Source of the DNA: Astragalus membranaceus
Taxonomy: Eukaryota; Streptophyta; Magnoliopsida; Fabales; Fabaceae
Length of the DNA: 64,000 nt
Reading direction: 5' to 3'
Assembly (NCBI GenBank): GCA_039519185.1
Contig: CM076846.1
Coordinates: forward strand, 228,582,659 to 228,646,658
Of this stretch, positions 44,776-56,682 are shown piece after piece. The translations under genes and the position numbers were made by a program. The number at the start of each line of letters is the position of its first letter. The first letter of the stretch is position 1. The notes beneath the pieces are model-generated. The model did not search any database. It saw nothing but the letters and a program-made list of their open reading frames with translations, and was not told the origin of the DNA.

Positions 44776-47700
44776 CTCAAACCCAAGCTACCCGATGTGT
44801 AGAATTCGAACTCAGCAACTCTCGACTTCCTTTTTGCTACTCCCAAGCACAATGTAGCTAGCCCAAAGTCCTACTCTGGCTCTAAGATCAACATGCAAGG
44901 CCTTGGGATCTCCATTCTAGCATTTCAAGCTCAAAGGTGCAGAAAAGGGTGTTTTGAGAAGGATGAGAATATTGGTGATGTTTCTGGTATCAATGGGAAG
45001 AGGGGAAGAAGCTGATCACAATGGTGAAAGAAAGATGCACATGCATTAGAAATTGATGAAGTTCTCTTCCATTCTCTTCTCTCTACCTCTCGCGACTCTC
45101 TCCCCTCTCTCTATCCTCTATTCTTCAACTTTTCTTGTTTTTGGGGTGAAATGAGGTGCTGTTTGTGTTTCAGAAAATGAGCTGGGGGTTTAAGTGGGTG
45201 GGAAAAGTCCATTTTGCCCTCACTTATTTGTTTCAATTGACTAAGTTGCCCTTCTACTCCTAACACACCACTCCCTTATTAAACTATAACTTATATCATT
45301 ATTACTTTCAGTTCCTTTGCTGAAACAGAGTGAGTTTTGGGTGTTTTTAACAAGTGTGAGCTGAAGGTGGTTTAAGTGCTAGGAAATGACCAAAATACCC
45401 CTAATAACTCGACCGATAATTCACTAGATCATATGACTCACATAATTAAGTAATCGACATGTAATTAATTTACTCATAACCTCACACTTATTTCAGTAAA
45501 TTATATTAGTGAATTTGGGGATGTTACAAAAATTGTCTAATCCAATCATTTTGATTGTTTGTTTTTAATTATTCAATCGGTTATATACTAAATATATATT
45601 TCTTAAACTAGTCTTATTTATTGGTAAAACAATCTTATCTAAAAGTGCATGTTTTAAATTGTTTAAGAATTTTCAATTTACAAATATATGAACATTCCAC
45701 CAGACTGCACAATAAAAGTATATAGTCAAGTGAGTATCAATTGAAAGAGTGACTATGTAGTTTTTTTGTTTGTTTGTTAAGGTCAATGTTTTACAACGGA
45801 AGAAACAAATGACAAAACAATAAATTTCAAAGTAAAATATTTAAACAGGAAATATATCTCTGATGTTTTTGGGATGGTGCACTTGGGTATTTTTACTAAA
45901 TAAAAATACCGGAGTGTTACACTCAAACCCAAGCTACCCGATGTGTAGAATTCGAACTCAGCAACTCTCGACTTCCTTTTTGCTACTCCCAAGCACAATG
46001 TAGCTTGCCCAAAGTCCTACTCTGGCTCTAAGATCAACATGCAAGGCCTTGGGAACTCCATTCTAGCATTTCAAGCTCAAAGGTGCAAAAAAGGGTGTTT
46101 TGAGAAGGATGAGAATATTGGTGATGTTTCTGATATCAATGGGAAGAGGGGAAGAAGCTGATCACAATGGTGATAGAAAGATGCACATGCATTTGAAATT
46201 GATGAAGTTCTCTTCCATTCTCTTCTCTCTACCTCTCGCGACTCTCTCCCCTCTCTCTATCCTCTATTCTTCAACTTTTCTTGTTTTTGGTGTGAAATGA
46301 GGTGCTGTTTGTGTTTCAGAAAATGAGCTGGGGTTTTAAGTGGGTGGGAAAAGTCCATTTTGCCCTCACTTATTTGTTTCAATTGACTAAGTTGCCCTTC
46401 TACTCCTAACACACCACTCCCTTATTAAATTATAACTTATATCATTATTACTTTTAGTTCCTTTGCTGAAACAGAGTGAGTTTTGGGTGTTTTTAACAAG
46501 TGTGAGCTGAAGCTGGTTTAAGTGCTAGGAAATGACCAAAATACCCCTAATAACTCGACCGATAATTCACTAGATCATATGACTCACATAATTAAGTAAT
46601 CAACATGTAATTAATTTACTCATAACCTCACACTTATTTCAATAAATGATATTAGTGAATTTGGGGATGTTACAAAAATTGTCTAATCCAATCATTTTGA
46701 TTGTTTGTTTTTAATTATCCAATCGGTTATATTCTAAATATATATTTCTTAAACTAATCTTATCTATTGGTAAAAAAAATTTATCTAAAAGTGCATGTAT
46801 TAAATTGTTTAAGAATTTTCAATTTACAAATATATGAACATTCCACCACACTGCACAATAAAAGTATATAGTCAAGTGAGTATCAATTGAAAGAGTGACT
46901 ATGTAATTTTTTTGTTTGTTTGTTAGGGTCAATGTTTTACAACGGAAGAAACAAATGACAAAACAATAAATTTAAAAGTAAAATATTTAAACAGGAAATA
47001 TATCACTGATGTTTTAGGGATGGTGCACTTGGGTATTTTTACTAAATAAAAATACCGGGGTGTTACACTCAAACCCAAGCTACCCGATGTGTAGAATTCG
47101 AACTCAGCAACTCTCGACTTCCTTTTTGCTACTCCCAAGCACAATTTTGCTAGCCCAAAGCCCTACTCTGGCTCTAAGATCAACATGCAAGGCCTTGGGA
47201 ACTCCATTCTAGCATTTCAAGCTCAAAGGTGCAAAAAAGGGTGTTTTGAGAAGGATGAGAATATTGGTGATGTTTCTGATATCAATGGGAAGAGGGGAAG
47301 AAGCTGATCACAATGGTGATAGAAAGATGCACATGCATTAGAAATTGATGAAGTTCTCTTCCATTCTCTTCTCTCTACCTCTCGCGACTCTCTCCCCTCT
47401 CTCTATCCTCTATTCTTCAACTTTTCTTGTTTTTGGGGTGAAATGAGGTGCTGTTTGTGTTTCAGAAAATGAGCTGGGGGTTTAAGTGGGTGGGAAAAGT
47501 CCATTTTGCCCTCACTTATTTGTTTCAATTGACTAAGTTGCCCTTCTACTCCTAACGCACCACTCCCTTATTAAATTATAACTTATATCATTATTACTTT
47601 CAGTTCCTTTGCTGAAACAGAGTGAGTTTTGGGTGTTTTTAACAAGTGTGAGCTGAAGGTGGTTTAAGTGCTAGGAAATGACCAAAATACCCCTAATAAC

Positions 47701-48128
47701 TCGACCGATAATTCACTAGATCATATGACTCACATAATTAAGTAATCAACATGTAATTAATTTACTCATAACCTCACACTTATTTCAATAAATGATATTA
47801 GTGAATTTGGGGATGTTACAAAAATTGTCTAATCCAATCATTTTGATTGTTTGTTTTTAATTATCCAATCGGTTATATTCTAAATATATATTTCTTAAAC
47901 TAATCTTATCTATTGGTAAAAAAATCTTATCTAAAAGTGCATGTTTTAAATTGTTTAAGATTTTTCAATTTACAAATATATGAACATTCCACCAAACTGC
48001 CCAATAAAAGTATATAGTCAAGTGAGTATCAATTGAAAGAGTGATATGTAATTTTTTTGTTTGTTTGTTAAGGTCAATGTTTTACAACGGAAGAAACAAA
48101 TGACAAAACAATAAATTTCAAAGTAAAA
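44692..48128 (+). repeat. Tandem triplication, 1146-bp unit
   Basis: Units start at 44692, 45838 and 46984, exactly 1146 bp apart; the third ends near 48128. Each contains the last 84 bp of the G1 LTR, a 753-bp reverse LTR fragment and about 309 bp of host DNA. The join reads AAAGTAAAA then TATTTAAACAGG. Copies differ by scattered substitutions, more between unit 1 and the others. ORFs at 45783, 46100 and 46929 are repeat sequence. Confidence 0.93.
44776..45528 (-). repeat. L0: partial reverse gypsy LTR, target of G1 (copies at 45922-46674 and 47068-47820)
   Basis: Reverse-strand start TGTAACATCCCC, with a C+T-rich block near 45060-45120 matching the purine-rich part of gypsy LTRs. It resembles solo LTR S1 (57700-58501). 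It is cut at 44776 by the G1 end; the other half should be left of the window. Two further copies result from the triplication. Confidence 0.75.
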
Positions 48129-48501
48129 ATTAGTATTCATTACGAAATATCTCAACTATAAATATTATTTATTTTTAATTATGAACTGTAAATTTTTTTT
48201 AGCATTAACAAACAAGATTTATTTAATTAACTAAATTTCAACAATAACGTTTGAAAGAATAAAACATATAAGAATAAAAAAATAATTAATGTTAAAACAC
48301 AGAATAAATACAAAAAGATTAGGTGAAGTACTCACAATAAAAGGTTCATTACTAAAAGATTTTTTGTTTACTATAAGGATTCGCTAATATCGGTAACTAT
48401 AGAAATTTAAGGTACATCCTCATCATCGCTTATCAAATAACATTCCACCAAACTGCACGAGAAATATATATTGGCAAGTCAATTGAAAGAGTGATTAGAT
48501 A
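48129..48501. other. Host intergenic module, AT-rich
   Basis: No gene seen. The sequence around AATAACGTTTGAAAGAAT and TGAACTGTAAATTTTTTT recurs at 53590 plus 58507 and at 59600-59700. The stretch 48440-48500 repeats the CATTCCACCAAACTGCACGA block. Confidence 0.7.
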
Positions 48502-48549
48502 TTTTTTTTTGTATTAAATGGGGGCCTAAGCCCCAAGAAAGAAGAGAAC
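48502..48549 (-). mobile_element. Very short LINE-like tail insertion
   Basis: About 48 bp starting with a T run (a poly-A tail in reverse), then GTATTAAATGGGGGCCTAAG and more. Flanked by TAGATA on both sides (48496-48501, 48550-48555) and absent from the sister host modules at 45750 and 53450. Confidence 0.5.
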
Positions 48550-48580
48550 TAGATAATTTTATTTGTTTGTTTGTTTATTT

Positions 48581-48906
48581 GCTAAAGTACTCTCGGGGTC
48601 CCTTATCTTTATTTAAAGTAACGATTTGGTCCTTTATCTTTTTTTTGTCCCAAATCAGTCCTTTATGTTTTAAATTTTTGACACATAAATCCTTTTCTGT
48701 CCCAAATCAGTCTTTTATGTTTCAAATTTTTAACACATAAATCCTTTTTTTTGACACATAAATCAGCACTGTTAACGGAAAAGGATTTATGTGTCAAAAA
48801 TTTGAAAGATAAAGGACTTATTTCGGACAAAAAAAACATAAAGGAAAGATAAGGGACCCCGAGAGCACTTTTTTTTTTTTTGAGATTTACCCCGAGAGCA
48901 CTTTAG
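48581..48906. mobile_element. Foldback MITE
   Basis: The left end GCTAAAGTACTCTCGGGG is inverted at the right end as CCCCGAGAGCACTTTAGC. An inner GGTCCCTTATCTTT also pairs with AAAGATAAGGGACC. Inside, CACATAAATCCTTTT and AAAAGGATTTATGTG make most of it one long hairpin. The right end carries the terminal sequence twice, separated by a T run. Flanks share TTTGTTTATTTG, a possible duplication in simple sequence. Confidence 0.75.
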
Positions 48907-49640
48907 CCTTTGTTTATTTGTTTGTTAAGGTAAGTTGTTTTACACCGGAAGAAACAATTGATAATACAATTAATTTGAAAGTAAAAATAAGTATCCATAT
49001 CCTTTTTTTAAAGTGGTTTAGACGTTTAGTAGCGAGACTCTCACACCTAAATAATTACTGGATAAATGATCGTATTTAGCAACATTTATTAGATGCATTC
49101 CAGCGCATCATATGTCATTGCAATATTTACTATCTCAGCTGCACTTACCGGGCAATAATCATTCATTCTATAGTTCAACAATATTTACTTGGATTAAAAT
49201 CATACACAAATTTTTGTTATGTATCTTATTAAAATATTTAAAGTTACACCTAGCAGCTGATATTTTAATGCATTGGCAGGGGATCTTGATCTTTTATATC
49301 CTCCAGATTAATAGTGTTTGCAAAATGGATTAAATTTGATTTTGAGTAGAAAAGTTGTCTAATTCAATCATTTAGATTGTTCTTTTTTAATTATCCAATC
49401 GGTTATATTCTAAATATAAATATTTCTTAAACTACTCTTATCTGTTGAATTTTTGCTCACTCTTGTGTTGTATTTGCAGGGGGATGTATAACAAAAACTG
49501 AGGGAGGTGCCACTTGTAAAGCCCAGCTTTACAAACAGCCCAACCCAATGATGCAGTGCAGGGCAAACAATTCTTTTTGTTGCTGCCTGCGCACCCGAAC
49601 CCGTTTGCGAAATGGAACACGCGGATCTTGACACTGACCC
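48907..49640. other. Host intergenic DNA, repeated modules
   Basis: Resumes GTTTGTTAAGG...TTTTACACCGGAAGAAAC at 48920 and the TTGTCTAATTCAATCA module at 49340. No coding sequence recognised; ORFs at 49112 and 49410 have no recognisable features. Confidence 0.6.
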
Positions 49641-50215
49641 GGAGTATTTAAGCTGAATTTTTACTTCTCTGTTCAGAATTTCAAGAACCCTAACTCTCTT
49701 TCTTGTTTCTCCGTTCTCTTCTTCTCTCTTCTCTCACACGAAGCTTTGCTGCACCGTAGCTCTCACCACCGGTGATTGAAGCTGCGGTTCAGCTTGATTT
49801 CTGGTCGATGATGATCTCTGGTGATGATGAAACAAAACCCTCTTTGGTTTTGCTCTGAATCAAAACGCTGAGACCACAATCTCCTCTTCTCACTTCGCGA
49901 TGAACAGCAAACCCTAGTTTGCCCAGATCTGCTTGATTTCTTTGATCAAGCTTGTGATTCACCTTCGCTAAGGTAGAACCACTTCTTCTTTTACAGATTC
50001 TCTTGTTTTCCTTGTTGATTTGACACTGTTTGCAGAAACCCTAATTTCTGCACTTTGCTTTGCAGGTGAAGAACTCAAACTGAGGCTTTCAGAGTATACG
50101 CAAGGTAAATCTCACACCACTGTGCCTTTTGATTTTCCTTTGACTGGTCAGTAACTGAAACCCTGATTACTGTTGTTCTTCTTTGCATGAACTGATGAGT
50201 TTCACCCTTGAAACT
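49641..50215 (+). other. Possible promoter and untranslated-leader remnant, cut by S3
   Basis: AGTATTTAAGC near 49643 is TATA-like. It is followed by a C+T-rich leader (CTCTCTTTCTTGTTTCTCC), then possible exon borders such as TTTGCAG|GTGAAG near 50062 and CAAG|GTAAAT near 50101. No long ORF is present. S3 is inserted at 50215 (TSD AAACT) and similar leader-like sequence resumes at 52759 with AGGTAACT and GCTAGGT borders. It may be a broken host gene or an unrecognised element. Confidence 0.3.
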
Positions 50216-52758
50216 TGTAACACCCCCTTTCTAATATTCTATTATTTAATAAAATCAGAGTTCCTTTTTCCTTTTTCGATTTAAAACAAACACAAGGGAG
50301 TGCTACACTAAACTCCATTTAAACCAAACAACTTTAGACAATAAAATTCAACAAGTAACATCATGATACATAGCACCATAGTCAAAGGGGCAAGCCCTCA
50401 ATCACCTGTTTAGTTTACATCACTGAATAAAATCACCAACACAGCGGAATAATAACAGTTTAGACATAGTCAAATACATCATCAAAAGTAAAAGTCTAGT
50501 GACATCAAATAAGTGACAAACGACAAAGACGCCCCCCGGTGCTACGTATCAGAGCATGACACACCCTAACTATGAGAAGGCCTGAGGGTACCTTCACTCG
50601 CTATCACCTGCACGTTGCCGACATGAGAAGCAACATAAAAAACAGTAGGGTGAGTCTCTTTTCATAATCAATAACATATAGGATAAATATCATATTAGGA
50701 AGGAAATTAGGGACACCAAATTTACAACAAGGGCAGCAACATCATCGAATTACAATCACCAAGCAACACACCAAATGTATGATCAATGCATGAAATGCAA
50801 CCCAAACTCCAAGGGCACATGCATGTCGGATCCGTCACCAAATACAATTAGGCCGAAGCCTCTGCTCACCAAATAAAATTAGGCCGAAGCCTCTGCTCAC
50901 CAAATATAATTATGGTTTATGAGACGCCATGAACAATGCATCATACACACCAAAACACGCCAAAACACACCAAGTGAGCAACAAACATAATCACCAAATA
51001 ATCCCCTCTCACTATAACCCAAAACTCCAAGGGTCTATGCTTGAGGGTTCATCACCAAATAAACTCACCAATAAACTCACCAAATAAACGTCACCAATAC
51101 AGACTCACCAAGTAGGCTCACCAAATAAACTCACCAAACGAACTCACCATTTACATCAACACCAATCCGATTAAACCATTTTAGACACTTAGGATACACC
51201 TGCCCAGAACCCTCAGAAAAATAATATATTTTCGCCTAAAATTAGAATGTCCAGATAGGCACCTAAACATGCTTCGAAACGCATTTTGAACCGTTCAATT
51301 TGGACAACCGAGTCAAAAGATATGTAGAAAACAAATTTGGGAACAACAGCGACACCCTGGGCTACGCGAACACGGCAGCCGGAATTCGGCGAATTAGTTA
51401 AAATAGTAAACGACATCGGATTCCAACAAACAACCCCTCTACCGAAACCTGAGAATGTCTAGTTTCTGACTATAGTTTTCTTTTTTCGAAACAATGAACC
51501 GATTAGTACAGTTTTCAACAAACAAGTATCAGGGTCCAGAAACGGGACAGCCACCATGACCTAACTTGTGGCACCTCTAGAATGATCAAAACTCAACCCA
51601 AAGACATGGGGTTTGTGCCCAAACGAAGGAAATTGAATCTAGTTTTCATAGAGACGGGAACCATTCAAAACGGAGTTCAGATGAAAACGGTATAACCGAA
51701 ATACCGAACCTAGACACAGAATTACTCCAGGATATTTCCCTAAATTGTGACACCTATATCTCGAGCCACACGACTCCAATTTCAATCAAACCAGTGCTAA
51801 ATTAAAGATAAATAAGTCTAGTTTTTAAAATGGTAAACCACAAAATTTTTGGACCACCCGATTAGACGTAGCATCAAAAGGAACGAGCCAGTATCCAGAA
51901 TTTCCCAACAGTATGTTTTTAACACCATAACTTCACAACTAACACCAAATTAATTCACCAATCATATTTCAATCATCAATTCAACACGCCAACTATTCAA
52001 ATCACTAATATAACTCCAAATCATGATAGTTTCCATAATTACCAATTGAAAAACACTAAAAACCATTTTATCAAACATATGGCATGCAAGACACATTCTC
52101 AACAACAAACAACAATTCTCTCATGACTCCAACACATAAATTGCTCACAACAACACACAAAATCAGTCAACCAAACACCCTAATACCTAACCCACATACC
52201 ATATTCAGCCCACATGTTATTAAGAAGGAAAAGAAGAGCCCCCTAACCTTATGGAGTCAAGGAATCAAGCACCCTCCTAGCAAGCTACAAGAAACACCAA
52301 GAACTACCAAGAAATCTCTCCTTCTCCTTTAGTCCTCCACGAGATTCTCTTTCTTCTCCTCTCTTGCTGCCGTCGCACACTCCCTTCTTTCTTCTCTCTC
52401 TCTATTCTTTTCTTTTCTTTTGTTTTGGGTGGAAAATGAGCACTTACCCAAATTTTAGCCTTTTATATTCTCACTTAAGTCATGGGCTCTTGAATCACGG
52501 GCCTCCTTCCACTACCCAATTTAATTACTAAACACCATATTATTACTTATACCACTCACATCCTATTTAATTAATCCTAAACCCAATAAGGCCCACATAT
52601 ATCATTCTATTCTTCTATCATCTAAAACCCCCAATTAATTAACAAATAAATAATTACTCAAACAAATAAACACATAAATAACTAAATAAATATTATTCCT
52701 ATCACATAACCTTATATGATTAATTACACAACCAAATAAATATTTTTGGGGTGTTACA
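50216..52758 (-). mobile_element. S3: solo gypsy LTR (2543 bp)
   Basis: Ends TGTAACACCCCC and GGGTGTTACA with a perfect AAACT duplication (50211-50215, 52759-52763). No internal region. Similar to S2. The orientation comes from the U5-like block near 50640 and the C+T-rich block near 52340-52420. Short repeats with AGGCCGAAGCCTCTGCTCACC near 50850-50900. The ORF at 52084 is not a gene. Confidence 0.88.
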
Positions 52759-52763
52759 AAACT

Positions 52764-53221
52764 CAGTCAAGAATCCTTCTATCACTTGCACTTTCAAGAT
52801 CTCTTCCTTCAGGTAACTACAGAACCTCTTCTGACCTTTTGCTCCTTATCTTTCTTGGTTTAAGTCACATAAACCCTAATTTCTAACACTGTTTCTGTTT
52901 AATCTTGCTAGGTACAAACACTCACTGAATGTACACAAAGAACTCAGAATTTGTGGTAGAAAAAGATAGATGCATACGAAAGGAGAAGTATATGATTGAT
53001 AGACTAGAGCACAGGAAAAATTTAAACTGTAAAAATTCCTTTTTTATTCATTGTAAGTTGTATGTACAAATGTATGCTTTATATAGCTTTCTCTGGAAAA
53101 GATATAGCTGTTAGAGGTTGGTTGTTACTAGTTTAACAACCAAGGTTTGTTACATAACAAACTTGAATAGACTTTTAGGTTAGTTATAACCAATTTGAAT
53201 ATTCTGTTATGTTAGTTAACA
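52764..53221 (-). other. Leader remnant followed by a possible copia LTR fragment
   Basis: On the reverse strand, sequence from 53221 starts TGTTAACTAACATAACAG. It has a TATA-like CTATATAAAGC near 53080 and an AATGAATAAAAAAGG stretch near 53045. This order fits a copia LTR promoter and poly-A signal, but I could not find its other end or a duplication. Confidence 0.3.
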
Positions 53222-53641
53222 AGGCAGCCAAACAGCTTCTTATTTAAATAGCCAACGGCTATATATTTAAATTAAAGTAGGTTTTGATTATAAACTCAAT
53301 ATTATCTACTTGTAAAAAAAAAAATTAATCTTATCTAAAAGTTCAAGTTTTAAAATGTTTAAGAATTTCAAATTACAAATATCTTAACATTCCACCAAAC
53401 TACACGAGAAAAGTATATAGGCAAATGAGTATCAATTGAAAGAGTGACTAGGTAATTTTGTTTGTTTGTTTGTTTGTTAAGGTCAATTGTTTTACAACCG
53501 AAAAAACTAATGATAAAACAATGAATTTGAAAGTAAAAATAAGTATTCACTATAGAAATGTTTCGACTTTAAAATTTTTATTATTAATTGTGAACTGTAA
53601 ATTTTTTTAGCAATAACAAAAAGATTTTTTAATAAACTAAA
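53222..53641. other. Host module, ends at the S1 target
   Basis: From about 53300 it repeats the module seen in the triplication and at 59503-59710, including ATTCCACCAAACTACACGAG. No gene. It ends in CTAAA (53637-53641), the S1 target duplication. Confidence 0.65.
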
Positions 53642-54164
53642 TGTAACACCGGAACACCTTAATATTTCTATCAAGTAGAAATGCTAAGATGCACGAAGTG
53701 GCATACATCAGAGAAATATTTCCTGTTTAGATATTGAACACAACTAAAATTTTTCGATGAGTAACATCAAACAGTCTTAACATTTATAACTTAATTGAAA
53801 ACCATATCGGTTATCCTCATATAGTGTTCAATACCATCACAAGAAAAGCGGAAACGATTACATAACTTAAAACAAATTCAAGTTATAATATCGAGTTACA
53901 AAGACAACAAGGGAACTCAAATCAAGGACAAAAGATCCAAGTCTTCGAACTTCTCTTCAAGCACGTCACCTACTCGTGCCTCTTCGCTTTCCTCTTTCCC
54001 TGTCTCTCTGTAAAAACAACAACATATAAAGGGTGAGAAAAACATTATCTCAATGAGTCCTACCGTAACCCCTCACAATGACTCTCGGTCCATTTATTCC
54101 TTTTCATTTAATCGTAGTCCATATAGGTCCTACGCGCATATAGCCTTTCCTGTCATGCCATAGT

Positions 54165-56682
54165 TGTAACACCCCTTTTCTAATAACCTTACTATTTAAT
54201 AAAAATCAGAGTTTTTTTTTTTTTTGAAAATAATATAAGCGAGTGCTACACTGACTTCATTAAATCAACCACTTCAATTTTCAGAGTTCAGTTAAAAACC
54301 AAAGTATACATAGCACCATGAAATACCGTTTAGTTCGCATCAACCAAAAATACCGCAGCGGAATAATTAACAAGTTCGAAAACAAAACCAATACAGCACC
54401 AATAATGGTCTAACAACATAAAGACAATAAAACATCTGCGTAAAACGCCCCCCGGTGCTACGTATCAGAGCATGACACTTCCTACCAGACGAAGGCATAA
54501 GGGAAACCTTCACTCATTATTACCTGCACGTTGCCGACATAAGAAGCAACATAAAAGCAGTAGGGTGAGTCTCTTTTCATAATTAATAACATATGGAAAT
54601 AAGCACTGCATACGAAAAGGTAACTAGACACACCGATTCACAACAAAGGCAATAACCACATCACAATTACAATCCCCAAACAACAATGCAAAAGGTATGG
54701 TTATGCATGAAATGCAACCCAAACTCCACGGGCACATGCATGTCGGATCCGTCACCAAATACAAATAGGCCGTAGCCTCTGCTCACCAAAATAAAATTAG
54801 GCCGAAGCCTCCGCTCACCAATAATGCACATGTCTCATGAGATGCTATGGAAATGCACCACAACACACCACACAATTCATCAATTCGTCATTAAAATCAA
54901 CTCACCATTTTATTAATCAGCTCACCAATTTAAAATTAGGCCGAAGCCTCTGCTCACCAATCACACCATAATACACTCACCAACTCACCCACCACTCACA
55001 CCAACACCAATTTCAATTAGGCCAATTTAGGAGTTGACACGACATAGGGAAAATGAATAAAAATTGAAATTAGACACCTAGACCATCTTCAGTCCAGAAC
55101 CACCAGTAAATTAACTCATTTTTGCATAAAATCAGAATATTTGGATAGACACTGAAATTAGCTTCGAAACGCATTTTGAACCGTTTAATTTGGATAACCG
55201 AGTCAAAAGTTACGTTAAAAACAAAATCGGAAAAATACTTAGACATTCTGGAAACTGGCGCCCAGGCGCTGGGCGCCCAAGAGCAACACAGAACTTGGCG
55301 CATGGGCGCTGGCGCCCAGGAACAGCAACAGGCATAGGCGCATGGCGCCCAGGAAAACAGCAACACGCATAGGCGCACGGCGCCCAGGAAACAGCAACAC
55401 GCATAGGCGCTTGGCGCCCAGGAAACAGCAACACGCATAGGCGCTTGGCGCCCAGGAAACAGCAACACGCATAGGCGCTGGCGCCCAGAACAGCAACACG
55501 GCGCCCAGGCACTAGGCGCCTAAGGCCAACCCGCAAAAAACTCATTTTACTTCGAAATTGATTTTGTACGAGCCAAATGCTCAGAATATGAGAACCCAAT
55601 AAAATTTTTGGCAAAAAGTGACACGCATTTTTGGCGCCCATGCACTAGGCGCCTAAGGCCAAGACGAACCACAACTCCTATGACTCCAAAAATTGTTTTG
55701 CACGAGCCATTTAACTTGGACATGAAAACCAGAAACCAAAATTTGCAAAACAATCACCAGAACATTGGGGCCCTTGGCGCCCATGACACAAGGCGCCTAG
55801 CACCAAGACAGCAACACAGTGGCTGGAAAAACTGGCGCAGGCACACTGACTGGGCGCCTGGCGCCCATGACTGAAGCACAGAAAAACAGCAACAAGGCAT
55901 ATGGCGCCCAAGGCGCCTAGGGGCTTCCAAAATCAGAATTCTTCAAATTCAAACACCAAATTAAGTTCACCAAACACTCAATCATATATATATAATTCAA
56001 TTATCATCATGATCCTCAATTCTCACCAAACAATACCAACAAGTCATATACACAAATACGTGGCATACAATTCACATTAGCAACAATTCAAACATCAATC
56101 ATGCGATTCCAACATAGGCAATTCATAATCATATATCACAACATTACAATTGAATCAACAACACCACAATTCATTCATATAAATCATTCTAAAACCCTAA
56201 CCCTAGGCACTACTAATTCGCATAAGCCATTAAAAATAAAAAGAGGACCCCCTAACCTTTTAGAAGTCGAAATTGCTAGGCAAGGTTCCAAGGAATTTGC
56301 AAGAAACCAACAGCTTTCCCTCCTCCTTGAGTGATTCGCCCTTCTTCTCCTTCTCCTCCTCTATTCGCGACTTCCTCTCACTTCTCCTCTCTTTTTACGT
56401 TTCTTTTCTTTCTTTTGCACAAATGAGACACTTGTCTCCAACCCTTACTAATTCGCCTAGGCCTAAGTCAATGGGCTTGGGCTTGGGCCAATCCTAACAT
56501 CCGGAATTACCATCACCACTCCCTTCAAATTAAATAATTATTTCCAACCCAACTAAGGCTCACATATAGTAACACCTATAATTATTTTATTAAGTAATAA
56601 ATAATAATTATATTATTATTTCTACCACTCAATTTCATTTAATTAATTAAATAAATTAATCTATTATTTTTGGGGCGTTACA
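54165..56682 (-). mobile_element. S2: solo gypsy LTR nested in S1 (2518 bp)
   Basis: Ends TGTAACACCCC and GGGGCGTTACA with a perfect ATAGT duplication (54160-54164, 56683-56687). Same family as S3, but it carries a large GGCGCC-rich block (55255-55920) that S3 lacks. Confidence 0.9.
55255..55920. repeat. GGCGCC-rich block with a 34-bp minisatellite in S2
   Basis: Dozens of GGCGC/GCGCC half-sites, many as GGCGCC or GGCGCCCA. At 55333-55503 five units start CATAGGCGC at 55333, 55368, 55402, 55436 and 55470 (34-35 bp apart), sharing GGCGCCCAGGAAACAGCAAC. Outside the minisatellite, pairs such as GGCGCCCATG...AGGCGCCT continue to 55920. ORFs in all frames here (55070, 55210, 55239) are repeat artefacts. 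Confidence 0.9.

Noticed and set aside
44692..48128. Satellite DNA array
   Set aside because: Only three copies, and the unit contains the end of an identifiable LTR; it is a local duplication.
55070..55911. Overlapping ORFs rich in CAYACC and PGRQAPM repeats
   Set aside because: Produced in every frame by the GGCGCC minisatellite; no start context, no family.
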